Positions 56,179 to 64,000 of a stretch of 64,000 nucleotides of DNA are shown here, piece by piece. A program made the translations under genes and the position numbers. Under the pieces are notes generated by a model. That model searched no databases, had not been told where the DNA came from, and saw only the letters and a list, made by a program, of their open reading frames with translations. Location: the NCBI RefSeq assembly GCF_003367505.1, contig NZ_PXXX01000007.1, positions 62,001 through 126,000 on the forward strand, in the 5' to 3' direction. This DNA is from Lysinibacillus capsici (lineage in GTDB: Bacteria > Bacillota > Bacilli > Bacillales_A > Planococcaceae). Each line of letters begins with the position of its first letter. Positions within the stretch are counted from its first letter, which is position 1.

Positions 56179-56958
56179 TTATTTCATTTTAATTTCTGCT
56201 AAAGCATTTAAGAATTTATCGTTTAGTACTTTAATATAAGTACCTTTCATACCTAAAGAACGAGATTCAATGACACCTGCTGATTCAAGTTTACGTAATG
56301 CATTTACGATCACCGAACGTGTAATACCCACTCGATCAGCAATTTTAGAAGCAACTAGTAAGCCTTCATTACCATCAAGTTCTTCGAAAATGTGTTCAAT
56401 TGCCTCTAACTCACTGTACGAAAGTGAATTAATAGCCATTTGCACGACAGCTTTGCTACGAGCTTCTTCTTCAATTTCTTCCGACTTTTCACGTAAAATT
56501 TCCATACCAACCACTGTTGCACCATACTCAGCTAAAATTAGATCATCATCTTCAAATTGTGAAGATAAACGAGCAAGGATTAATGTTCCTAAACGCTCAC
56601 CACCACCAACGATTGGTACAATTGTTGTTAAAGCATTTTGGAATAAATCTTTATTTTCTACCGGGAAAGCAGTATGTTCATTATTAATATCTAAATTTGA
56701 TGATGTTTCAGAGATCGTAAATAAGCTATGTGTATATTCTTCTGGGAACTGTCTCTCTTCGAACATTTTTTTCATACGTTCATTTTCAATTTGTTGGTGA
56801 ATTGAAATACCTAATAATTTACCTTTACGACTTAAAATATAGACATTACTATCGATAATATCGCCTAATGTATCGGCCATTTCCTTAAAGTTTACTGGCT
56901 TACCAGCAGAAGCTTGAAGCATCGAGTTAATTTTACGTGTTTTTTCTAATAAATTCAT
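56179..56958 (-). CDS. codY: GTP- and branched-chain-amino-acid-sensing repressor CodY
   Basis: This 259-residue regulator has an N-terminal GAF-like effector domain ([20 protein letters not shown], then the effector loop with PEEYTHSLF) and a C-terminal winged helix ([20 protein letters not shown] and [20 protein letters not shown]). It represses nutrient-stress genes and, in B. subtilis, the fla/che promoter, which lies immediately downstream here. Order xerC-hslV-hslU-codY is conserved. A CodY-like box lies in its own upstream gap (56990-57004). Confidence 0.98.
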   Translation of the reverse strand: MNLLEKTRKINSMLQASAGKPVNFKEMADTLGDIIDSNVYILSRKGKLLGISIHQQIENERMKKMFEERQFPEEYTHSLFTISETSSNLDINNEHTAFPVENKDLFQNALTTIVPIVGGGERLGTLILARLSSQFEDDDLILAEYGATVVGMEILREKSEEIEEEARSKAVVQMAINSLSYSELEAIEHIFEELDGNEGLLVASKIADRVGITRSVIVNALRKLESAGVIESRSLGMKGTYIKVLNDKFLNALAEIKMK

Positions 56959-57045
56959 TATATGTTCCTCCTATAAATAATCCGAAGAGTATTTACTAAA
57001 TATTCTAAAGGTTTTTATTATTGAATGATACTAATCAGCTTTATC

Positions 57046-58446
57046 TTACAGTATAAACTGTGACAAATCTTTGTTTTTTACTATTCCCGCAAGTTTTTGA
57101 TCCACATACGCTGCATTAATTGGGATACTAGCAGGCGCAATTTCAGATGCCTCAAACGATAGTTCTTCCAGTAAACGTTCTAATATCGTGTGTAAACGAC
57201 GAGCTCCGATATTGTCTGTTTCCTGATTCACTTCAGTTGCTATCTCAGCAATTCGTTCAATAGCATCTGACGTGAAATGAATTTCTACGCCTTCTGTCTC
57301 TAAAAGTGCTTTATATTGCAAAATTAATGATTGATCTGGTTCTTGTAAAATACGGACAAAATCCTGTTTTGTTAATTTTTCTAGCTCTACTCGAATTGGG
57401 AAACGGCCTTGTAACTCGGGAATTAGGTCTGATGGTTTTGACATATGAAATGCCCCAGCAGCAACAAACAGCATATAATCCGTTTTCACTGCACCATACT
57501 TTGTAGTAACCGTAGAACCTTCTACAATTGGTAAAATGTCACGTTGAACTCCTTCACGGGAGACATTCGCCGAAGTATTTCCTTCTTTACTAGCAATTTT
57601 ATCGATTTCGTCAATAAAAATGATACCCGTTTGCTCAGCTCTATTAATGGCTTCCTGTGCTACTTCATCAGCATCTATCAGCTTATTTGCTTCTTCTATT
57701 GTTAAAATACGACGCGCATCTTTTACTTGCACACGGCGTTTTTTCTGTTTTTTAGGCATTAAACTAGAGAGCATATCCTGCATACCACTATTCGCAGACA
57801 TATCCATCCCAGTTCCTTGTAACGCATCAAAAATGGATGGATTTTGTTCTGTTACCTCTACAGTAACCCACTCATTTTCTAACTTACCATTGCGTAAATC
57901 AATGGCAATTTGAGCACGTTTCGAGCGAACTTCTCCATCATCTGCTGATGAATCATCATTTGTTGGTTGTTCTTTCCCACCAAATAGCATTTCAAACGGA
58001 TTTTGCATCGCCTGTTTTTTACGTAAAGAAGGCACCAAAAGTTTCACGATTGCTTCATTTGCTAATTCTTCTGCTTGTTCCTTGACAGACTCCATCATTT
58101 CTTCTTTAACTAGACGGTGAGAAGCTTCTACCAAGTCACGGACCATTGATTCAACATCTCTACCCACATAGCCTACTTCGGTAAACTTTGTCGCTTCAAC
58201 TTTTACAAAAGGTGCATTGGTAAGCTTTGCAATCCTTCTTGCTATTTCTGTTTTGCCGACACCAGTTGGCCCAATCATCAAAATATTTTTTGGAATAACT
58301 TCAGCCTTCATATCTTCATTTAACAACGAACGACGATAGCGGTTTCGTAACGCAATAGCTACTGCTCGCTTAGCTTCATTCTGCCCAACAATGTAACGAT
58401 CTAAATGCTCAGTAATTTGTCTTGGCGTTAAATTTTTTTGTGTCAT
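57046..58446 (-). CDS. hslU: HslU (ClpY) ATPase subunit
   Basis: A 466-residue AAA+ unfoldase partner of HslV. Walker A is [19 protein letters not shown] (near residue 53-71), Walker B is [14 protein letters not shown], with the I-domain between (about 110-230: low-complexity [15 protein letters not shown]). The C-terminal [18 protein letters not shown] tail inserts into HslV to activate it. The ATG overlaps the hslV stop by one base. Confidence 0.98.
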   Translation of the reverse strand: MTQKNLTPRQITEHLDRYIVGQNEAKRAVAIALRNRYRRSLLNEDMKAEVIPKNILMIGPTGVGKTEIARRIAKLTNAPFVKVEATKFTEVGYVGRDVESMVRDLVEASHRLVKEEMMESVKEQAEELANEAIVKLLVPSLRKKQAMQNPFEMLFGGKEQPTNDDSSADDGEVRSKRAQIAIDLRNGKLENEWVTVEVTEQNPSIFDALQGTGMDMSANSGMQDMLSSLMPKKQKKRRVQVKDARRILTIEEANKLIDADEVAQEAINRAEQTGIIFIDEIDKIASKEGNTSANVSREGVQRDILPIVEGSTVTTKYGAVKTDYMLFVAAGAFHMSKPSDLIPELQGRFPIRVELEKLTKQDFVRILQEPDQSLILQYKALLETEGVEIHFTSDAIERIAEIATEVNQETDNIGARRLHTILERLLEELSFEASEIAPASIPINAAYVDQKLAGIVKNKDLSQFIL

Positions 58447-58991
58447 TAGTTCAGCGCCTCCACGATAATATTATGATTTGTAAATACACAGATTTCAGCA
58501 GCTGTTTCTAATGCCGCTTCAGCTATTTCACGAGCAGTCATTGTTTCACCTGCATATTTTTTTAATGCTCTACCCGCAGACAATGCATAATTGCCTCCAG
58601 AGCCAATGGCCAAAATGCCATCATCAGGTTCAATCACTTCTCCTGTACCCGAAACGAGTAATAAAGTCGTTTTATCCATTACTAGTAGCATTGCTTCTAG
58701 CTGGCGCAGCATTTTATCACCACGCCATTGCTTCGCTACCTCAACGGCTGCCCGTTGCAAATTACCGTTATACTCATTTAATTTGCCTTCAAACATTTCA
58801 AAAAGTGTAAAGGCATCAGCAACTGAACCTGCAAAACCAGCGAGGACCTGCCCATTAAACAGACGTCTGACCTTCCTTGCTGTACCCTTCATCACAACTG
58901 CATTTCCCAATGTTACTTGACCATCACCAGCCATAGCACAGCCTCCGTTATGATGAACCGCAAATATCGTTGTTGCATGAATTTGTCCCAT
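58446..58991 (-). CDS. hslV: HslV (ClpQ) peptidase subunit
   Basis: This 181-residue proteasome-like peptidase reads [20 protein letters not shown] at its N-terminus, then [20 protein letters not shown], the [17 protein letters not shown] core and [20 protein letters not shown]. Thr7-Thr8 align with the catalytic Thr pair of E. coli HslV. In B. subtilis (CodW/ClpQ) the N-terminal residue after Met is a Ser reported as nucleophile; here it is Gly. An AAGGAGG 7 bases before the ATG makes the start secure (see findings). Confidence 0.96.
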   Translation of the reverse strand: MGQIHATTIFAVHHNGGCAMAGDGQVTLGNAVVMKGTARKVRRLFNGQVLAGFAGSVADAFTLFEMFEGKLNEYNGNLQRAAVEVAKQWRGDKMLRQLEAMLLVMDKTTLLLVSGTGEVIEPDDGILAIGSGGNYALSAGRALKKYAGETMTAREIAEAALETAAEICVFTNHNIIVEALN

Positions 58992-59012
58992 CTGCCTTCC
59001 TCCTTAGCTCTA

Positions 59013-59912
59013 TTATGCCCTTGGATGAGCATTCATATATGTTTGACGAAGATGCTCTTTTGTTACATGTGTGTAAACTTGTGTAGAAGATAAATGTGAG
59101 TGACCTAATAACTCCTGCACCGTCCGTAAATCTGCGCCATTATTCAATAAATGAGTAGCAAAAGTATGGCGAAGCATGTGTGGGTAAATTTTCGTATGGA
59201 GTGAGGCCTTATCAATCATTTCGTTTAAAATATGACGTACCCCTCTAGGAGTAAGTTCCCCACCACGCATATTGACAAACAACTGCAGATGATTCGTTTT
59301 TTTCATCAATCGTGGACGAGCTTGCTCTATGTAGTCCTGCATTGCTAAACTCGCAAATTGACCAAATGGAATGATTCGTTCTTTTCGACCTTTGCCCATT
59401 ACTCGTATAATCGAATAATGAAAATCTACATCCTCTACTTGAATTGAAGTCAGTTCACTCACACGAATACCTGTTGCATATAACAGCTCTAATATAGCTA
59501 TATTTCTTAATGATTTCAAATCATCACCAGTATTCGCATCAAATAACTGTTTCAATTCCTCTTCGTAGAAAAAATTAGGTAAACGTGATTCTTTTTTCGG
59601 ATGATAAAGCGAACGAAAGGCTCCGTCATCTAATCCGTACTGTCTATTTAGAAAGCGAAAAAAGGAGCGTATTGAGGAAATTTTCCTTGAAATAGAAGCC
59701 CTTGCCCTTTTCTCATCGTACAACTTTGTTACATAAAGACGTGCATGTATATATTCAACACTTGCTAAATCATCGATTCCCTCCGTTTGTAAAAAGGTTA
59801 AAAAATCTAGCAGGTCTGATTCATATTCTCGCACTGTATGAACAGAGAAGTTCTTTTCAACTTGGATGTAAAGCATGAACTGTTCGAGTGCATCTTGGGA
59901 CGAAACTAACAC
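59013..59912 (-). CDS. xerC: Tyrosine recombinase XerC
   Basis: A chromosome-dimer-resolving recombinase of about 299 residues. The N-terminal SAM-like core-binding domain (QVEKNFSVHTVREYESDLLD) is followed by the catalytic domain with ATGIRVSELTSIQ (Arg), VMGKGRKERIIPFG (Lys), HMLRHTFATHLLNNGADLRT (H-x-x-R), LLGHSHLSSTQVYTHV (His and the Tyr nucleophile). The start is uncertain: GTG at 59912 has GGTGGTG 9 bases upstream, while the frame opens at TTG 59930 without a site. Confidence 0.94.
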   Translation of the reverse strand: MLVSSQDALEQFMLYIQVEKNFSVHTVREYESDLLDFLTFLQTEGIDDLASVEYIHARLYVTKLYDEKRARASISRKISSIRSFFRFLNRQYGLDDGAFRSLYHPKKESRLPNFFYEEELKQLFDANTGDDLKSLRNIAILELLYATGIRVSELTSIQVEDVDFHYSIIRVMGKGRKERIIPFGQFASLAMQDYIEQARPRLMKKTNHLQLFVNMRGGELTPRGVRHILNEMIDKASLHTKIYPHMLRHTFATHLLNNGADLRTVQELLGHSHLSSTQVYTHVTKEHLRQTYMNAHPRA

Positions 59913-60155
59913 AGAAAGATTCACCACCAATAATTTATTAATAATTTTCTTAAATGACTGACACTTGTAATATAACGGATATACAATCCTTTGTCATCTC
60001 TTACAAGTTTGTATCGTTTTCCTGATCATTAATAAACATACATATTGACACTAAACCTATCTTCATAATATAGCAAGTGTAAATAGTTATATTTTGAGAA
60101 AAACTCCATACAAAATAATAAAATACGTCTAATTAAGCATTTTGTCTACAAAAAG
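59913..60155. other. trmFO-xerC intergenic region
   Basis: About 240 AT-rich bases containing the xerC promoter and its flanking inverted repeat (59963-60008). No gene is seen. Confidence 0.6.
59963..60008 (-). promoter_or_regulatory. Promoter of xerC-hslV-hslU-codY with flanking inverted repeat
   Basis: ATGACA (59997-59992, five of six to -35) and TATATT (59974-59969) are spaced by 17 bases. A perfect 8-base inverted repeat, ACTTGTAA (59963-59970) and TTACAAGT (60001-60008), brackets the promoter, its left arm overlapping the -10. This may be an operator or a coincidence. Confidence 0.55.
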
Positions 60156-60194
60156 AAAAAGCCTCTAAGAGTATAACAACTTTTAGAGGCTTTT
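60156..60194 (-). terminator. Terminator of trmFO
   Basis: GCCTCTAAAAGT and ACTCTTAGAGGC pair around a 6-base loop on the minus strand, followed by TTTTTCTTTTT. The stem begins 9 bases after the trmFO stop. Confidence 0.88.
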
Positions 60195-60199
60195 GGCAA

Positions 60200-61513
60200 T
60201 TAAATTGTTTGTGAATTCACAAAATTTCGAATTGTGCTTATTGCGCGTGTTGCATGCATTTCCGCACGCTCTGGCTTAGAACGACGACCAGGTGGTAAGT
60301 CAGGGAAGATGCCGAAGTTTACATTCATAGGCTGGAAGTTTTTCGACTGTGCTTCTGTTATATAACGCGCCATGCTTCCTAATGCCGTTTCGAATGGGAA
60401 AATAATCGGCTCTTGTCCTAAGGCTAAACGAGCTGCATTTATTCCTGCAATTAATCCACTACCTGCTGATTCAACATAGCCTTCTACACCAGTCATCTGA
60501 CCTGCAAAGAAAATATTCTTTTGCTCACGAAGTTGATATGTTTTTTCTAAAACTTTCGGTGAATTAATGAAGGTGTTTCTGTGCATGACGCCATAGCGAA
60601 CAATTTCTACATTCTCTAACCCAGGAATGAGCTGTAGCACTTCCTTTTGTGGCCCCCATTTTAAATGCGTTTGGAAGCCTACAATGTTGTAAAGCGTGCC
60701 TGCTGCATCGTCTTGACGAAGTTGAACAACTGCATATGGACGTTTTCCTGTTTTTGGATCCTCAAGACCTACTGGCTTCATCGGACCAAATAACATAGTT
60801 TTCTCTCCACGAGCTGCCATGACTTCAATTGGCATACAACCTTCAAAGTAAATTTCTTTTTCAAATTCCTTCAATGGTACAACTTCAGCTTCGATTAATG
60901 CTTGGCGGAAACGATCGAATTCTTCCTTTGTCATAGGACAGTTTAAATAAGCCGCTTCCCCTTTATCATAACGAGATTTTAAATAAACTTTATTCATATC
61001 AATACTATCTTTTTCGATAATAGGTGCTGCTGCATCGTAAAAGTATAAATAATCTAAACCCGTTAAACCTTGAATTTTTTCAGCTAAAGCTTTTGAAGTT
61101 AATGGTCCTGTTGCAATAACTGTAATACCTTCTGGAATTTCTGTGACTTCTTCATGAATAACCTCCACTAGTGGATGGTTTTTCACAGTTTCAGTTACAT
61201 ACCCTGCAAATTCGTGACGATCTACTGCTAAGGCACCTCCAGCAGGTACTGAACATTGGTCTGCTGCCTTTAAGATAACAGAATCTAACATACGCATTTC
61301 TTCTTTTATAACGCCTACAGCATTTGTTAACCCGTTTGCCCGCAATGAGTTAGAACAAACAAGCTCAGCAAATTTATCAGTATGGTGCGCTGGTGTCTGC
61401 TTTACTGGACGCATTTCATAAAGTTTAACTTTTATACCCCGTTTAGCAATTTGCCAAGCTGCCTCACTACCTGCCAGCCCTGCTCCAATTACATTTACTA
61501 CTTGTTCAGTCAT
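60200..61513 (-). CDS. trmFO: tRNA (uracil-54-C5) methyltransferase, folate/FAD-dependent
   Basis: A 437-residue flavoprotein that makes ribothymidine 54 in tRNA from methylene-[23 protein letters not shown] at the N-terminus is the FAD-binding Rossmann site, followed by [20 protein letters not shown] and [32 protein letters not shown] and [17 protein letters not shown] blocks are also present. I used the ATG at 61513 (MTEQVVNV), since the family begins there; an ATG at 61522 is possible, and longer frames would overlap topA. Confidence 0.95.
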   Translation of the reverse strand: MTEQVVNVIGAGLAGSEAAWQIAKRGIKVKLYEMRPVKQTPAHHTDKFAELVCSNSLRANGLTNAVGVIKEEMRMLDSVILKAADQCSVPAGGALAVDRHEFAGYVTETVKNHPLVEVIHEEVTEIPEGITVIATGPLTSKALAEKIQGLTGLDYLYFYDAAAPIIEKDSIDMNKVYLKSRYDKGEAAYLNCPMTKEEFDRFRQALIEAEVVPLKEFEKEIYFEGCMPIEVMAARGEKTMLFGPMKPVGLEDPKTGKRPYAVVQLRQDDAAGTLYNIVGFQTHLKWGPQKEVLQLIPGLENVEIVRYGVMHRNTFINSPKVLEKTYQLREQKNIFFAGQMTGVEGYVESAGSGLIAGINAARLALGQEPIIFPFETALGSMARYITEAQSKNFQPMNVNFGIFPDLPPGRRSKPERAEMHATRAISTIRNFVNSQTI

Positions 61514-61532
61514 GTTTCTTACCATCTTCCTA

Positions 61533-63611
61533 TCATTGAGTTGGTGCTTCTTCATAGTCACACTTCGTACATTGAATTTGCACACCTTTTTTTATCTTTT
61601 TCTCTACTAATAATGCACTACATTTTGGACATGGTCTATTAATCGGCTTGTCCCATGAGACAAATTCACATTCAGGATACTGATTGCAACCATAGAATAG
61701 ACGCTTTGTTTTACTTTTTCGCTCCACAATCTCGCCCGTTTCACAGGAAGGACATTTCACACCAATAGGCTTCATAATCGCTTTTGTATTTCTACAATCT
61801 GGGAAATTAGAACAAGCCATAAATTTGCCATATCGTCCAAGCTTAAAGACCATTGGAGATCCACAAAGCTCACAGTCTTCTCCTGCAGGCTCATCTTTAA
61901 TGACAACCTTTTCCATAGCTTCATCCGCATGTTTTACATGGACTTCAAAGTCTTTGTAAAATTCCTCCACAACTTTTTTCCATTGTCGATTGCCTTCTTC
62001 AATATCATCTAAATCTTGTTCCATTTGTGCTGTGAATTCGATGTTTATGATATCTGGGAAAAATTCTAGTACGAGTTGGTGTACGATCTCTCCTAGCTCT
62101 GTTGGCATAAAGCGTTTAGCATCTAATACAACATAGCCACGGCGCTGAATTGTATCGAGGGTCGGTGCATATGTGGACGGGCGCCCAATTCCTAGTTCTT
62201 CCATTGTTTTAACAAGTCGCGCCTCAGAATAACGTGGTGGTGGCTGTGTAAAATGTTGTTTAGGCTCGATTTCAAGCGATTTTACTTGATCACCAATTTC
62301 CATCTCAGGTAAAAGTTTTGTCGTCTCTTCAGTTTGATCATCAGTACCTTCAATATATAGTTTCATAAAGCCTGCGAATTTAACTTGTGAGCCATTTGCA
62401 CGGAATAAAACATCACCATTTTGAAGATCTACAGCTACAGTATCAAGTACTGCCGGTGCCATTTGACTCGCAATAAAGCGCTCCCAAATTAAGCGATATA
62501 AGCGTAACTGATCACGGCTAAGTACCGCCTTTAATTCATCTGGTGTCCGCATTGTACTTGTTGGACGTATTGCTTCGTGCGCATCCTGTGCATTTGAAGC
62601 TTTCTTTGTTTGTTTTATTTCTGTTGCAATGTATTCTTTTCCATATTTACCCTCAATGTACGTAACCGCTTCTGCTTTTGCCGTATCAGAAATACGTGTG
62701 GAATCGGTACGCATATAAGTAATTAACCCGACTGTCCCCTCTTTTTTTCCAATATCTATACCTTCGTATAATTGCTGAGCTAGCATCATGGTCTTCTTAG
62801 CACGGAAATTTAATTTTCGTGCAGCTTCTTGCTGTAAAGATGATGTTGTAAAGGCTGGTGCAGCATTACGCTTACGTTCCTTTTTCGTTACATTGACAAC
62901 ATCAAAGTTTGTTCCTTTAACATCTTTTAAGATTGCCTTTACTTGTGCTTCATTTGTTAATTTTATTTTGTCTTTACCATTTCCATAGTAAAGGGCATCA
63001 AATGATTTTTTTCCCTTTTCAAACGTTCCTTCAATTGTCCAATATTCTTCAGGTTGGAAGTTTTTAATTTCATTTTCACGATCAATGATCATGCGTAGTG
63101 CTACAGATTGTACCCGACCCGCTGATAAACCTTTTTTTACCTTTTTCCATAGAATTGGGCTAATGTTATAGCCAACAAGTCGATCCAATATACGTCTTGT
63201 TTGCTGCGCATCTACTAAATCCATGTTAATTGGACGTGGGTTTTTAAAAGACTCTATAATTGCATCTTTAGTAATTTCATTAAATACAACACGACAATCT
63301 GAGTGAATATCAATATTTAATGCAGTCGCAAGGTGCCAAGCAATTGCTTCTCCCTCGCGGTCTGGATCGGCCGCTAGATAAACTTTCTTTACTTTTTTAG
63401 CAGCAGACTTTAATTCCTGTAACACAGGTCCTTTACCACGTATCGTAATATATTTAGGCTCGAAATTATTTTCCGCGCTAACGCCCATCTGACTACGTGG
63501 AAGATCCCGTACGTGTCCAACCGACGCTTTCACTTTATATTTCTTTCCTAAATACCGTTCAATTGTTTTTGCTTTTGCTGGTGATTCTACAATCACTAAA
63601 TAATCCGCCAT
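61533..63611 (-). CDS. topA: DNA topoisomerase I
   Basis: This 692-residue type IA topoisomerase relaxes negative supercoils. The TOPRIM domain ([34 protein letters not shown]) is followed by the catalytic region with [14 protein letters not shown] (active-site Tyr) and [18 protein letters not shown]. The C-terminus has three zinc-ribbon modules: [20 protein letters not shown] with [22 protein letters not shown] with CNQYPEC, and [12 protein letters not shown] with CTKC. Gene order dprA-topA-trmFO is the Bacillus one. Confidence 0.98.
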   Translation of the reverse strand: MADYLVIVESPAKAKTIERYLGKKYKVKASVGHVRDLPRSQMGVSAENNFEPKYITIRGKGPVLQELKSAAKKVKKVYLAADPDREGEAIAWHLATALNIDIHSDCRVVFNEITKDAIIESFKNPRPINMDLVDAQQTRRILDRLVGYNISPILWKKVKKGLSAGRVQSVALRMIIDRENEIKNFQPEEYWTIEGTFEKGKKSFDALYYGNGKDKIKLTNEAQVKAILKDVKGTNFDVVNVTKKERKRNAAPAFTTSSLQQEAARKLNFRAKKTMMLAQQLYEGIDIGKKEGTVGLITYMRTDSTRISDTAKAEAVTYIEGKYGKEYIATEIKQTKKASNAQDAHEAIRPTSTMRTPDELKAVLSRDQLRLYRLIWERFIASQMAPAVLDTVAVDLQNGDVLFRANGSQVKFAGFMKLYIEGTDDQTEETTKLLPEMEIGDQVKSLEIEPKQHFTQPPPRYSEARLVKTMEELGIGRPSTYAPTLDTIQRRGYVVLDAKRFMPTELGEIVHQLVLEFFPDIINIEFTAQMEQDLDDIEEGNRQWKKVVEEFYKDFEVHVKHADEAMEKVVIKDEPAGEDCELCGSPMVFKLGRYGKFMACSNFPDCRNTKAIMKPIGVKCPSCETGEIVERKSKTKRLFYGCNQYPECEFVSWDKPINRPCPKCSALLVEKKIKKGVQIQCTKCDYEEAPTQ

Positions 63612-63702
63612 CTATGTCTCCCCCTTAGCGAGGTCTATTACTAATTTTTTAAGTTACCTGTTGCAAAATGTATAACAGATTTTAAGATAATGCAACTTTT
63701 TT

Positions 63703-64000
63703 TCAATTTTTGTTAGAAAAGAGGTCTAATGTTTCAATGATTTGATGACCATTCACTATGGGAATTGCTCCTTCAAAAAGCAATTGATTTGTCCCTTTTG
63801 ATTGCGTTGCGTCTATAGGTCCTGGCACCACAAACACATCTTTTCCTTGCTCTAATGCAAGCTCTGTTGTAATAAGCGTGCCACTTTTTAATGCCGCTTC
63901 TGTCACAACTAATGCTTGAGATAAACCACTAATGATTCGGTTACGCATTGGGAAATGCCATTTTTCAGGCTTCATATGAGGAGGATATTCTGTCATTAAT
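63703..64000 (-). CDS. dprA: DNA processing protein DprA, C-terminal part
   Basis: The final 98 codons or so of DprA, cut by the right edge. The part present has FPMRNRIISGLSQALVVTEA, SGTLITTELALEQGKDVFVV and PGPIDATQSKGTNQLLFEGA, the C-terminal Rossmann-fold motifs of the family. DprA loads RecA onto incoming single-stranded DNA in transformation. A Met near 63996 is internal; the true start lies beyond the window. Position before topA agrees with B. subtilis. Confidence 0.94.
   Translation of the reverse strand, partial: LMTEYPPHMKPEKWHFPMRNRIISGLSQALVVTEAALKSGTLITTELALEQGKDVFVVPGPIDATQSKGTNQLLFEGAIPIVNGHQIIETLDLFSNKN

Overview
The window is a housekeeping and motility stretch from a low-GC, endospore-former-type Firmicute. 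Its gene order (dprA-topA-trmFO-xerC-hslV-hslU-codY, the fla/che operon, sigD-swrB, rpsB-tsf-pyrH-frr-uppS-cdsA-dxr-rseP-proS-polC-rimP-nusA-rnpM-ylxQ-infB-ylxP-rbfA-truB-ribF-rpsO) is that of Bacillus subtilis and its relatives. AT-rich codon use, an Asn-rich IF2 linker and the overall protein flavour suggest a Planococcaceae member close to Lysinibacillus. That genus call is inference. Every credible gene lies on the minus strand, so transcription runs from high to low coordinates; I saw no rRNA, tRNA, CRISPR array, insertion sequence or prophage.

Reading in the direction of transcription: 64000-56179 holds the end of dprA, then topA, trmFO, xerC, the HslVU protease and the nutrient-sensing repressor codY. 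A 0.9-kb non-coding stretch (55271-56178) follows, with two near-identical terminator hairpins flanking a degenerate-looking segment. From 55270 to 28515 runs a 32-gene fla/che operon: basal-body rod, MS ring, switch, export ATPase, hook, stator-associated FliL, switch proteins FliM/FliY, CheY, the type III export gate FliOPQR-FlhBA, the placement GTPases FlhF/FlhG, then CheB-A-W-C-D and a small unassigned membrane protein, closed by a terminator.

In B. subtilis cheD is followed by sigD. Here a three-gene cluster (25247-28143: a GuaD-like deaminase plus two tandem CodA-like amidohydrolases) sits between them, and sigD, a small conserved-looking ORF and swrB form a separate unit with its own extended -10 promoter. 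Translation and cell-envelope genes (23000-15343), proline-tRNA ligase, the replicative polymerase PolC and the nusA-infB operon follow, ending at rpsO. Beyond rpsO lies a DoxX-family gene rather than the expected pnp.

The most unusual signals are in RNA and intergenic structure. They include a GC-rich hairpin that would bring a distant Shine-Dalgarno sequence up to the flbD start (or a short coupled upstream ORF), hairpins bracketing the hook gene, a structured leader before sigD, an attenuator-like hairpin at the start of the rimP-nusA transcript, and a perfect 15-bp hairpin between nusA and rnpM. Protein oddities are an enlarged hook protein with Asp-rich loops and an HslV whose N-terminus lacks the serine described for B. 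subtilis. No wholly new system is evident; the candidates are listed as findings.
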